From NCBI GenBank assembly GCA_039545295.1, contig BCIK01000021.1, positions 124,001-188,000 of the forward strand: a DNA stretch of 64,000 bases. Direction: 5' to 3'. The stretch comes from Udeniomyces pyricola. Its lineage: Eukaryota > Basidiomycota > Tremellomycetes > Cystofilobasidiales > Mrakiaceae. How positions within the stretch are numbered: position 1 is the stretch's first letter; every line of letters begins with the position of its first letter. Shown here piece by piece: positions 10,963 to 22,065 of this stretch. The position numbers were made by a program, and so were the translations under genes. The notes below the pieces were generated by a model, which did not search any database, was not told the origin of the DNA, and was given only the letters and a program-made list of their open reading frames with translations.

Positions 10963-13934
10963 TCAGTCCTTGTCCTTCCAGACGACGACTGCTCCACCCC
11001 AACTAATCGAGCCCGCACTCGCCCGATCGAGCCCATCGAGCGCCGCCATCTGACCGTCGGTCAGCGTGAAATCATAAAGGGCCGCATTGGCCACGATCCG
11101 AGCCTCGTGCGTCGATTTGGGAAGGGGAATGTAGCTGGATGAGACCAAAAAAGAAAGAAAGAAAAAAAAACCCCGGAGAAACGAACATGGAAAGATCGAG
11201 AAAGAAAGGGAAGGAAGAAAAAGTTCCCGGGTTTTTGTTTTTGTTTTTGTTTTTCGGAGTGGAGTTTTTAGAGCGAAGGAGTCAAGTTAGTAGACGATCA
11301 TCCTGAAGCACTCGAACGATTCCGATCATTAAGAACGAGGGATCAGGTCAAGGTATACGTGAAAATACCAAGACCAACTCAAAAAAAAAAAAAAAAAGAG
11401 AGAAAACAAGACGAAGAAGAAGAAAGCAGCCATCGACAAACGTCGGCTTCGTATGATTGATTCGTGGGTTTTTTCTTTTTTCTTTTCAACTTACCCTTTC
11501 TGAAGCGACCATCGACAGAGCACCTGAGCGGGCGTTCGGGCAACCTGTTACACAACGTCGTCCGATGAGTTTGAGACATGAGTGTAATTGGTCAGACCGC
11601 AAATCGAGTCCCCAGGGTGACGGTGTATCGTAGATTGATGAAGGAATTGACAAGATGACGAGTTGAAAGGGGGAAGGGGGGGGGGTTGAAGAAGTGAGTG
11701 AGCACGAAAGAAGTTCAGGTCGAAGAAGAGACCACACAAAGCAAGCTCATCGCATCATGGCAAGAACGCATATCGAGAAGACAACGTTATATCCATGATG
11801 ATCCTTTCCTGAGTTGCCTATGTCGTTTGGGTGCTCGATTTACGTACTTCTTGGCAGATAGCTTGAAGCGTGGGATCGTCGAAATACGTCCCTCGAGTGA
11901 GTGGACTGAATGAAACCGATGCAGAACAACCCACCAAACGTCAGAGGGTTTTTTTTCAAGTGGACCAGACAACGAAAAAATAACAGGGGAGGAAGAAACG
12001 TCGAATTAGATTTTGCAGTCGAGATTGGGAATCGGGATGTATCGACGGCGATTGAGGGGGATGGGTGATTTGTGTCATCAACCAGGCCCGCATATATAGA
12101 TCTTGAATCTTGGCTCAGTCGGAAGCGCTCACGTAGCTCCGATTGAGAGTAACTCCGGATCAAGACGGCGAGCTTTTAAAGGTCCGCACAAATCATGCCG
12201 AGAAGGAACAAGTTATTTCTTGGGGACTGACCAGTAAGCTTGGATCGCGATGCCGCGTTGCTGGCAGTACTCAACAATCTCCCGATGCTGACACCATGGG
12301 TGGAGCTGATGGGGTTTTTTTTTTTTTTTTTTTTTTTTTTTGCGAGATATGTCAAGATGAAGAGAAAGAAGGCAAGGTGAGGAGAGGAGGGGTAGGCAAC
12401 CAATTGCATCAGGTGTCCTGTGCTTGTCTCTCCAAGTCGGGAAATGCCTGAGCTTGAGCTCATAACCAAATAGAACGCCCTAAAACGCAGAGAAGTATGT
12501 CTCTCTTCTTCATGATTTCCTTTCGGATTAATTTGGTAAACGCTGGGACGAACCTCGATTTGATTCACGGCTGGCCGAGGGCCTAGTTGAGCGGCTTCAA
12601 GCTCTTCCAGGTGCCGAACTCCACTGAGATGGCAAAGATGTACAGACAAGATCATAGGCAATGTACAGCGTGGAAAGAAAGATGAATGGTAGGTCGAAGG
12701 CGTATCAGTGCAAAGCCTTATCTTACCCACATCATCCCCTTCACGTATCTACACAACGTCTTTCTCCTTGGAATCTTTTAATCGCGCCGGATATCTTATA
12801 GAAGAGAAGAGAAAATGTAGGTCTTCGCCATGGTGTGAGACTGACTAATTGGAGACGCCAATGCTTCGGAGCTTTCCTTGACGTTGCTTCTCCAAGAGCG
12901 CTCGGTAGGTGTCCAGACGTTTCTTAGTCCCAGAAAGCTAAGGATAATCAAATGAGGTTGGCGCGTATAGATGACGATAGCAAGGGAGGGGAGGGGAACA
13001 AAGAAAAGGAAGACAGGTATGGTAAGTTATGCCCGCATGAACACGGCTCAGGGAACAGCTGATGAATGGATCAGGTTCTTGAAAAAATTCAAGGAACGAA
13101 CGGGATCATGGATGAGGAACAGATCGATGTAATCTGAGTTGTATAGATTACCATTCAAAGTATGTAGGTGAATGTCCGATGCGAGCATATGGAACAAGAG
13201 GGAAGATCGAAAAACAACCAGATCAATCCGCAACATTAGCAAGAACCATGCATCGTCCAGCCCCTATATCGAAGAGAGAGAAAGAGAAGTGGAGCAGGAA
13301 ATGTGTGTACCGAACCCAAACTTGGTCAAACTCTCCTCGACCCCTTCAAGAGTCTCCTCGTACCCATGCGTTTTCGATACACACTTTGAAGCTGCATACG
13401 CATCCGCCATGCACGTCGAGAACAGAGAGAAGGACGATCAGTATATGTTGGTTATCCATCATCCCGACCAGTAACATACAGAAATGTATATATGTATACT
13501 GACTGACGAAGATCTCCGAACGAGGCACACCGGACGCTCGGACCGCTTGGCCGACTTCGGCTTCGTTCTTGTAGATCTGAGCAGAGTCGATGTGACTAAG
13601 AGACGTTGGTGAGAACATGAGAAGTATTTTGATTAGATAAGTTGTGTGTGAGTATAATGATGAAAGGATTCGTGATGAACAGCTATCAATCCTTGATTCC
13701 CTACCCCTCTCCCACTCTTTCCCTTGGACTCCTCTTCTCACTCTCCTCACTCGACCCTCTCTCATCCATGAGCCTCCACCTATTCCGGTTCGAATGACCG
13801 AGAACGAACCGATATCCCGCTTGGAGTGCGCTCATGCATGCGCTGACGCATTCCTGACGGTTCTGATAGACCCCGAAGCCGAGGAGAGGAATGGAGTACC
13901 CTGAGTTTACAACATCGTGTGCAATCAAAGACAT
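10963..13934 (-). CDS. Aldo-keto reductase
   Basis: NADPH-dependent oxidoreductase with the (beta/alpha)8 barrel of the AKR superfamily, in about nine exons spread over 3 kb. Start ATG at 13934 begins the usual N-terminal strand ending [10 protein letters not shown]. The signature [18 protein letters not shown] (catalytic Asp and Tyr) is joined across an intron at about 13799-13600. The strand DYIDLFLIH carries the catalytic His (about 13100-13140). LRSIGVSN lies near 12850, [20 protein letters not shown] near 12560-12620, [11 protein letters not shown] near 12240-12280, and the cofactor-phosphate segment [13 protein letters not shown] near 11080-11140. The end is VVWKDKD then stop at 10963. 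Length fits the family. The substrate is unknown. Introns hold T-, A- and G-runs, including a ~27-base T run at about 12315. Confidence 0.88.
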
Positions 13935-15225
13935 CCACCCCCATCGAAGCCAGGTGCGCAGATCGACAAATAGGTTAGTTGATTGATTCGATCAGTTTAT
14001 AAAGGGAGTCTTATTTTCCTCTCTCATTGAGATGGCAGTCATACCCGAATTGAGTTTGAGAGTCGATTGAAGGGTCAAAGACATGATGCTATCGAACTCT
14101 TTCTGGTCGAATGGGTGTTGGTATGAACGGCGAGGTGTGGAAGGGGGGAATGGTACTGCGGTCCTAGATTGGGAGGATGGATCGATGGAGTATCACCAGT
14201 TTAGCTATGAGGGTGCGAAAGAAGACGATCGATGAGGTTGATTTGACGTGCTGGAGAGGATGGTGGTCGAGCTCGTGATCGCGCATGCTATATGCATCTC
14301 GACGATGAATGGTTCAGTGGTGACGATGATGATCATGATCGCCGGTTCAAGTCGATCATAATGGAATAAACTTGAGCGGACAATCATGCACATAGTAATG
14401 GTTTCCTTTTAGATTGAAAGTGTTATATATATATATACGTGGCCGCGACTGATCGACTAACCGGATGGCTTTGAAAACCATAAAGGAAGCTGAGGCTGAA
14501 TACATATATAGAGCAGCCGAATGGATGGTTTCAAGACGGCAGTATTACTCGTGTACGGCTGAGGTAAAGCTGGACGTAACAATGTGTCAAAATCAAAGAC
14601 GAGATCAAAAAAAAAAGGAAATGAGACGAAAGCAAGAATGGCAGACAAAAAAAAATAGTGGATAAAGTGAGGAAGAAAGAGAGACATGAAAAAGAGAAAT
14701 AAAAAATGAAGAAGAAAAAACGTGCAGAGTCCAAGATGACGAAATAGAGCGTGAGGAAATGAGATCAAGAGAAGAAGAAAAGAAAAGGACGTCAAGGAGA
14801 GAAAACAAAAAGGAAAACAAAGGAAAAGAGGACGCATAGACGAGAAACTTAAGGAGACATAAAGTGAATGGTCGTGACGATGAAATCAGAGCTTACAAGA
14901 AACGGGGAGAGCAAAAAAAAAATGAGATGCGGATATGTGGAAGAACGAAGAAAGAGACAGGTAGGTATCAAAAATAGATCTGGGTATGGGCCAGTAAGGA
15001 AAGAAGAAAGATGTTGAATAGAGGAAGGGATGGTGAAAACGGAAGCACATGAAAGCAAAAGAGGATGAATGACGATATAAGAGAAAGGAGAAAAAAAAGA
15101 GGGGGGGAGGGGCAGGCAAGACGTCAAAATCATACAGAGATCAAAGCAGGAGCAGTACTGAGGAAGAGTGACAAGGGGTTGTCTGAGACGGGTTTGCAAA
15201 CCAACCACCTAATTTCGGCTCTCTT
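13935..15225. other. Intergenic, purine-rich
   Basis: Upstream of the aldo-keto reductase and downstream of the UBL3-like gene. The stretch 14580-15110 is strongly A/G-rich on the plus strand, which creates long Phe/Ser/Leu-rich open frames on the minus strand (for example 14457-14837). These look like composition artefacts. No gene is supported. Confidence 0.4.
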
Positions 15226-17004
15226 TCAACCGATTACACATCCGCAACCACCGCCATGACTATCGCCCCTTCCTCCAGCAGCAGCCGCTGCCGTCGTGGC
15301 CCTCTGCTCGTTGACTCGACTCGATCGAGTGGTGCCGGCGCCGTCACCTCCTTCTGTACCGGCTGGATGGGGTCCACCCGAACTAGCAGTTGCATTAGGT
15401 GCGGTGGAAAACGAAGCAGGTTGGACAAAAGATCGGAAGCGCGAAGAAGCACGGGCATGAAGAGGAGGTCGGGTCATAGATTGCTTGTCATCTGATTCAG
15501 ATCGAAAAAAAAAAAAGGAAACCAGGAGATATGACATTAGCTTTTTAACATTTGATAATGGACGACAACGTTGACTCGAGTTGGAAGCAGGTGTCGGGTG
15601 TTGGTGATCGTTCGTCGGAGAAAGCAACCCATCCACATAACCAGGCAACTGAGGTAACGGATGTTGAAGGCTTGGCTCTCTTACGCCAAGAATAGTTAAG
15701 AAAGGTCTTGATGCCGAAGCCTTTTTTCCAGCACCCCATCTTCCGCCGATCTTTCTTCTCAAGCGTATACGTAGAAGATCTCTCGCATATATATGTACGA
15801 TCTCGAAGAACGATTCGTTTGCACTCACCATCAGTCGAAGGAAGGGGAATCGTCCGGACTGAAAGGTGAACGATCGTCGGACGCGACGCGGGAGAGTTAG
15901 CAGGGAGGATGTTTTGAGCTGCCAAGCAACCACCATAAACCAACCAGATCAGCATCAATGTCCTGCTTCAGTGTCGATGAGATTGAGGTAAAATATCAGA
16001 GGTGAAAGCACATAAGAAAGGATAACTTACAAGCAAGGGTTGAATCGTCGAGTAAAAGACGGCCACGAAAGAGGATGCGCAGATAAGAGGGCGAAGGTGG
16101 CAGCGAGGGTTCGGTGGTCCATTCTAAGGCGGCAAGCGGGGACGCGCAGACCGGCGGATTATATGGCAATTTCAAGACGACAGGACGAAGAGAGAGGTAG
16201 AGAGAGAAGAAATCGATGCGATAGGATGCGTCGGAAGAGGTAGATGAAAATGTTTTGGAGCACAAATGGACAGAAGGGTCAGAAAAGCTCGATGATCCCG
16301 GAGTTCAACGGCCCGACAAAGTGGAGGTGGGAAAGCTGCAGCCAGCGGATGCACACAACTCACCAGCCGGCCACGAATGCCAGATAATCTCCCTACAAGA
16401 CACATGCTTGTGAACGTCAGCTTGCAAGTTCAATCTATCCCGCGTCAAGGACAAGAAAGAAAGGTAAAGCATGGGCTGTGGAAGGAGAGAAGACTGACTT
16501 GACTCGACCGATGGTCTGGTGGGAGTCGAATCGCCATGAGTGTCGCAGTCCGCCGATGGTGAGGATGTTGACGCTGACCTGGTCCTCTTCTCGACCGGGC
16601 GGATCGATTTGTAAGCCGACTTTGGCGATAGAAGAGGGACGGGACGAGCTAGCCGAAGACACGGCTGGGGGCGGTGAAGCTAGCAGGGGAGACTAAATGA
16701 GGGCAGTCGGGGTGGGTGGATACGCGTTGAGCTTGATTCTTAGCACGACAGTGGGGAAAGACGTAAGAATGATGATACGAACGGAGTCTAGCGTGGCTTC
16801 ATGTAGGGGTGAGGAGAGCCCGTCGTCGTCTGGCGAGATCAGTGTAGGGGCAGGAGTGGCACTTGCGGTGTTGTGGGACGAGGGAAGGGTAGGGTAGACT
16901 ATGGGCTCGACGGAAGGAGAAGCGTGGTGGAGGTGCGAACTGGATCGCTCGGTTGCGGGCTGATGCTGGGATGAAAGCGAGGGAGGGAAAGCAGCAGTGG
17001 TCAT
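15226..17004 (-). CDS. UBL3-like membrane-anchored ubiquitin-fold protein
   Basis: About seven exons. The Ser/Pro-rich N-terminus (ATG at 17004) contains an intron of ~90 nt that removes an in-frame TAG near 16692. The ubiquitin-like fold begins VSVNILTIGGLRHSWRF (about 16530-16600). It continues across introns as QTIGRVKEIIWHSWPAEWTTEP, interrupted, then YLRILFRGRLLLDDSTLA (about 16040-16110) and TIVHLSVRTIPLP (about 15840-15880). This order matches UBL3/MUB proteins, including the WP..W segment and the ILRLIYQGR-like strand. A Ser/Ala/Gly-rich linker of about 70 residues ends CGCVIG and stop at 15226. CVIG is a CaaX-type box with a second Cys two residues before it, so prenylation plus palmitoylation is likely. 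UBL3 directs proteins to membranes and extracellular vesicles in animals; the role here is inferred. Confidence 0.82.
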
Positions 17005-18499
17005 GGTGGGCTAGAGCGGTGGTGGTGGTGAGTGGAAGTTGGAGAGTGAAAGTGAAAGCCAAGATGAGACTGAAGATATAGCAGGGCCGATGATGGTAAG
17101 GTAAGGGGATGAGAAGTGCAGAGTGGCCAGAGAAAGGGAAGGACAGAGAGAGAGAGAGAGAGTCAGATAGGGTAGAGGGAAGGAAAAGGAAACCCAAGCT
17201 GCCGGTCAATCCAAGTGATGATGACACAAGACAATCTTGGGGTCCACTCACTCATCGCAATCTCCATCACCCTACCCCACACCCACGACGGAACCTTTGC
17301 GCCTTAGCCGAAAATCCATTCATATCCACTTTTAGCTCGCTCCAAACACCTATTCCATACTCACCCACAGCCTATAGGCTATTCTGGATTATCATCCTCA
17401 CTGCCGAGCGATGTTATCGCGGCGACGACGGTCGACGACGACTATCCACCGATGACCCAACTAATGTGTTGCGCCTCGACACCGTCATCCATCCATCAGT
17501 CAGTCAGGCAACGACCGGTGAATGTAATAATCAGTTGTATGTCATTGGCCCACCTAGCAGGACCAGTAAGATTACGTCTCTCGCGGCGTCTGCGCCGAAT
17601 CAGCTGCAGCTATCAATGCTATCGATCAAGTCTACGTACGTGACGTACTGCTGCGGGCAGCTGTATAAGTCAACTTGACATGTTCTTGCAGGCAAGCTCG
17701 TGATTGAGTTTTGCTGCCTTCATTCCCGCACGCGCTCGGAGGAATATATATAATGGTCAACGAGAGAAAGGAAAACCATGTGCAGAACCGGGAGCGTCGA
17801 GACAGATCAAAATCCAGATCAGGGCCGGCTGGAGTGATCGACCGTAATCGAAGGGTTGGCGTTGGATCCGTCAACCGAGCAAGAGGTATCGAGGTATAGC
17901 TTAGAGACCAGCACATGCAGCAAGGGTGGCAGTATGAGTTGCACGTTCGAAGAAGACGATATACCTCGCGCGTCGATCGGCCCTGCCGGCGCGCCAGGCC
18001 GAAGGGCCCCGGTCCAGCCTGCCAGATGTACCGTGGCCCAAACATGGCCAGATGTCTCGGCCCGGAGTTCACGGTGATCTTCTACCATTCATGACTGTTT
18101 TGACTCTGCTCAGATCATACCTTGTAGTAAGTACTACAAGTCCGCCTTGTCCTACTGCATTGACCTGCAACGATTATCACAATCGTTCGCAAGTACGAAC
18201 GATACAGGTCCATTCGTATCAGGTTGTGAGTGCATCTTCACGATCACACGTGATCAGGCGACGTATGCTATGCGTTTCTGGGATTAACATGTATCATTGG
18301 AACAGCACTTCGCGATCGTTTATAGTAGCTACCAGCCCCATGAAACCTTGAACAAAAGATCTTTCGTCAGACTCATCACATATCCACGACAAACCCCCAC
18401 GTGTCTTGCTCAACATTTACTGCCAAGAATCGTTTGGTCCATCGCACGGTGATCATTTGATCAAGCCCAGCAGCCACGAGAACGGTGATAGAGGGGTGG
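17005..18499. other. Intergenic region
   Basis: Upstream flank of the UBL3-like gene. It contains a GA repeat near 17145-17165 and a GC-rich patch near 17960-18050. Several short open frames occur on both strands, none with a recognisable domain, and none supports a gene. Confidence 0.35.
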
Positions 18500-19045
18500 T
18501 AAGAGAAGCAGAAAACCTCGGCCTATGGTCTTGGAGCAACCCCACAGCCTGATGTGGACCCGATCAACTTTTCTCAGACGAGAGTTGCCCCGACGTGGTG
18601 GTAGATCTTCGTAATCTCCATTCTTAGGCCTATGGTCAATGATGAGAGTTCGGACCGAAGGCAGAGCGAACGAATCGAAAGCACGTCGGAGAAGGTTTGG
18701 CATTTCGCTCTGGTGCGCAAGACGATAAGCAAGATCCGTTCGAGAAAATCAATCCAGCGAATCGTCCAAGCAAATTGAACAAGCAGAGAGGTTGCTGAAA
18801 GAACAGAAGAGAGAAGGATCAGAAGAAGACTCCCGTTGTCAGCCGATTGATATGACTTGTAAATCGGGAATCGCTCTCAAGTATGAAACGTCAAACGTCA
18901 CAGCAGACAGGAAGATTGCGACATGCCCTTCTCTACAGCGTACCTTGGCTCCCGTCTTGTGCACGAGCACTGTATCGTTAACACACATGTCGCGATACAG
19001 GATCGGTAGCGATAGCTGCGAGTATTCGGAGACGTGTGTCAATCG
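18500..19045 (-). pseudogene. Degenerate F-box-like gene fragment
   Basis: Two minus-strand pieces resemble the F-box-like gene at 35-36.6 kb. At about 18910-19020 the frame reads QLSLPILYRDMCVNDTVLV then GAKVRCREG, against QLSLPILYRDMCVYDSVLV and GAKVRCRNG at about 35620-35710. At about 18545-18745 it reads LAHQSEMPNLLRRAFDSFAL and SRLRKVDRVHIRLWG, against LAHQTDLSYLVRHAFDSLAL and PRLRKVNRLHIELDG. The part before the F-box helices and the whole C-terminal third are missing, and the two pieces are not in one open frame unless an intron joins them. The donor-like AAGgtacg after GAK is kept in both copies. I read this as a truncated, decayed paralogue. Confidence 0.6.
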
Positions 19046-19441
19046 AGTACTCGATGTCGGCTGGGTGGTTGATAAGGTATACGAAACGCTTATAATCCAT
19101 GATTCTCATTCACGCAGGTTGCGACACGCGCCCCAAGCTAAAATTGAGAAAGCTGCCAAACCGTACCCCTCGACGTTCGGCATCAATCCGCACGTCGACC
19201 ACGAGATCTAAATATGAAGACAGCAACCATGATAAGATTGTGAGGGAAAAGCGTGACGTTAGGTACGGCCCAAAGATATGCAGCGTGAATCAGTAGTCGA
19301 ATTGTATCAGTGAGTCAAGTTCCGCAGTCGATCCACTCACTCGTCATCTGGTTTCCATCTCATCACTAACCATCACCTACCATCATCACCCTTTAGTGTC
19401 CAACTTGACCAGCCTACAACGACGACGACAACGCGACAACC

Positions 19442-20529
19442 ATGACTCCACCTCGACGTTGCGACAACTCTGGATCCTTTCCCTCCTCACCCGCTCCTGG
19501 CTCCTCAAGCAAACTCGACGCCATCCTATATAACATCCCACCCTCATCGCTGGATCTCCTGGGCACGATCCCTGCCGAACTCCGCCTTACCACCGTTGCC
19601 GAGTGCGATCAAGCCACGCTCGCTGCCCTCTGCCGGACCTCGTTCGAGCTTCTCGAGCTCGCTCTTTCCGCACTGTACCAAACGCGCGAGATGGTTGTCA
19701 ACTTGAGAAAAATGCATAATCTCATCAAAAAGATGAGTGCAGTCAACGAGCCATATCTTGACAAGGCCATGTATATATTGCCACAGCCATATGTGTATCG
19801 GACCGAATCAATACGATCACCCGTCTGACTTGCTGACGACTCGATGTCCCATTCTTGATACTCGCAAACCCTTGTCATCATAGACAAGATACTTGCCTCG
19901 CCTTCGGTTGTTCTTCCCGTCACGGTCACTCAGCATGATCCGCCGCTTCTGCATCGTGATCGTTGATCCCCACCGTTCTGCTATACGATACCAGCTATCC
20001 CAGCCATCCCGACAGACGATGAGCGCTTCCGTGCCATCACTCACTTTTGTCTCCGCTTCCCACGCGAAGGTGACATCATCAGCATTGGTGTCAATCACAT
20101 TATCCCGTTCTTGTATCACATCAACCCGACGCATCTCATCTTGACTTTGTATCCCTGTCGATATCCACAGGCATTGTCTTTTACAATGGGGGTACCTCTT
20201 TTTACCAAGAGCCGGACATGTCTGTCGAACGTCGATGTGGCCTTCGTGGCCTTGCATTGGATAGGCGTTGAGTGGCTGACCCGGACACTTTCCCTCGCCA
20301 TGACTCCGTCTCGACCTATCTCGCTCACGTGCACCTCAAACCTCTACGACGGACGGTACGACCTATAGACCTGATCAGCGAATTCTGTTACTCTGGCGTC
20401 TTCCACCTGGACTACATCAAGTATCCGATACTGCTCCGACTGCAAGAAGACGAGACTGCTGAGTGCCGGAAAGACCTGGAGAATTTTAAAGCAAATCCAT
20501 CGAGCTGGAGGATTGAGATGGTCAAATGA
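19442..20529 (+). CDS. Uncharacterised F-box-like gene, frame not continuous
   Basis: ATG at 19442 opens a 128-codon frame with a Ser/Pro-rich leader. The segment LLGTIPAELRLTTVAECDQATLAALCRTSFELLELALSALYQ resembles the helices of an F-box and its following helix (given here only as a landmark: LGTIPAELRL ... LAALCRTSFELL). Downstream, two other plus-strand frames look protein-like: about 20040-20290 (IISIGVNHIIPFLYHINPTH, VALHWIGVEWL) and 20275-20529 (RPIDLISEFCYSGVFHLDYI, ending WRIEMVK and stop). Joining them needs introns or frameshifts that I could not place with confidence. It may be an intron-containing F-box gene or a decaying one. It lies next to the fragment at 18.5 kb, so the locus may be an F-box cluster. 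Confidence 0.35.
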
Positions 20530-21339
20530 TATTGAGAGATGGCTCATGGAGTCTGATGAAAGGACGGAAGAGGTGGTAGTATGCTGCTGATCTGAATGAT
20601 GGAATGACTTATACCAGGACTGACAGTGACAGGCTGATATGAATACAGACTCTACACCAACTCTGCTTGTGAGCCACATCTTGGACGGCCGCATGATTGA
20701 TTTTGGGGAGGCCATTTTATAGTGCTCGGTGAGGCCAAAGAAGATACAATTGACAAACATGAGAACAAGCGCTAGAAAAGGAAGAAAAAAAGAAATGTCG
20801 AGGGTCAATGCAAGTTGAGAAAGATTTTGAGAACATGAGCCACAACGATGGATCAGCAGTCATTGTCGGCAACTTGAACCGTCTTCCAACTTATATATAA
20901 CCGGGGGGAGGGGGGGGGGGGTTGGACTGTATAAATAGATCAATGGCTTATGAGGAAGACTTATGAGCAACCATGTGGTTTTGACAGCGTCGTCGTGGTC
21001 GTTACGTGTGTACGTCTCGAGTCCGATGCTATTAAGAAGAATGGGTGAGCTCGGACAAGCCCTATCAGCGTCTGTCTGACCAACTGTCAGCTACTATGGG
21101 TCGATCCAGATAAGGTTCCGACGCTGCAGGGATATGAAGCCAAACGTGTCATCAAGAAATCGTCGCAAGTCGTTAACTCTCCTTCCCACCTTCCTTCATA
21201 TTCCTTCACCCGTCTCGTCACACTACCCAACACATACACACTCTGCCTTCCGCTTCACTCCCCAGCCATATCTCCGCGCGTCCAACATAAACCCATTTTC
21301 TTCAAAGCTCCTTCGTCACTCTGGTCGATCGATCGACGC
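20530..21339. other. Intergenic region
   Basis: 3' flanks of the F-box-like locus and NCE101. It holds a short G-run near 20902-20921 and a CT-rich patch at 21175-21300. No gene seen. Confidence 0.4.
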
Positions 21340-21661
21340 TCAATCCAAACGACTCTGTTGAGCTTCCGCATTGATCAACTCGGCAGTCTTGCCCCGTCCT
21401 TTGACGAGCTCGATGAGCGTGAATCCCGGCTCGGGCTTGGTCTTGGGTGACGTCTCGCTAAGAGCAAACGCAAGGAGACCTATGTCCGTTCGTGATCATG
21501 GTGAGAAGTGGGGGGAAGAAGGATCGGCGAGAGTGAGTGTTGGGAACATGAGGTTGGCAAGTCAATGACGGATCGGTCGCGGAAGAGGATGGGTGGAACG
21601 GACCGGTGATGATGCCAAGGGCCGGATCGGCGTATTTGGAGACGAGATATTTGGGAGCCAT
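21340..21661 (-). CDS. NCE101: NCE101 family small membrane protein
   Basis: Two exons, 21661-21604 and 21479-21340, give a 65-residue protein. It begins MAPKYLVSKYADPALGIITG and continues LLAFALSETSPKTKPEPGF then TLIELVKGRG. This parallels yeast Nce101: an N-terminal K-(F/Y)-(S/A)-DP motif, one short hydrophobic segment of about 14-16 residues, and an xLxELxKxR ending. The yeast protein was named for a role in non-classical export; its molecular activity is not established. The C-terminal ~18 residues (AELINAEAQQ...) extend beyond the yeast pattern. The gene is divergent from the steroid-reductase-like gene, with 404 bases between start codons. Confidence 0.82.
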
Positions 21662-22065
21662 GTTCGGGTGAAGGGGTACTAGGGCAGTTAATTGGCGGAC
21701 GGAGGAAGACGGCGAGGGGATAGAAATGGGTGGTACAAGGTGGCAGTCTGCTGAAGGGGTCAGCTGCAAGTAGACGTTTCAAGGATGCAGGTCGACAACG
21801 TCATCAGCCGCTTGCACGACGATCATGCATGAGGCCGCGACGTCTGCAGAGATTTCCTTGGACACCGGATCTGTTTCGACTAGACATCCAACGGGGGAAA
21901 TACGATTATTTGTACCTTGATCTGGTATCTCTGCGTCGACTCATGAATATATATAATAATAATGATAATAAAAACGATGAGCAGATGTCGCCCGATGATC
22001 GATCCGATCATGCGCACGCCCATCAAAGGAATCCGTCGCGTTTCGGACGATGCCTATCAACCAAC

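Noticed and set aside
14457..15119. Long minus-strand Phe/Ser/Leu-rich open frames
   Set aside because: They arise from A/G-rich plus-strand sequence with very few stop triplets; no domain, start context or splice structure supports them.
17632..18088. Open frames on both strands near the GC-rich patch
   Set aside because: No domain, no splice-consistent model, and high local GC explains the lack of stops.
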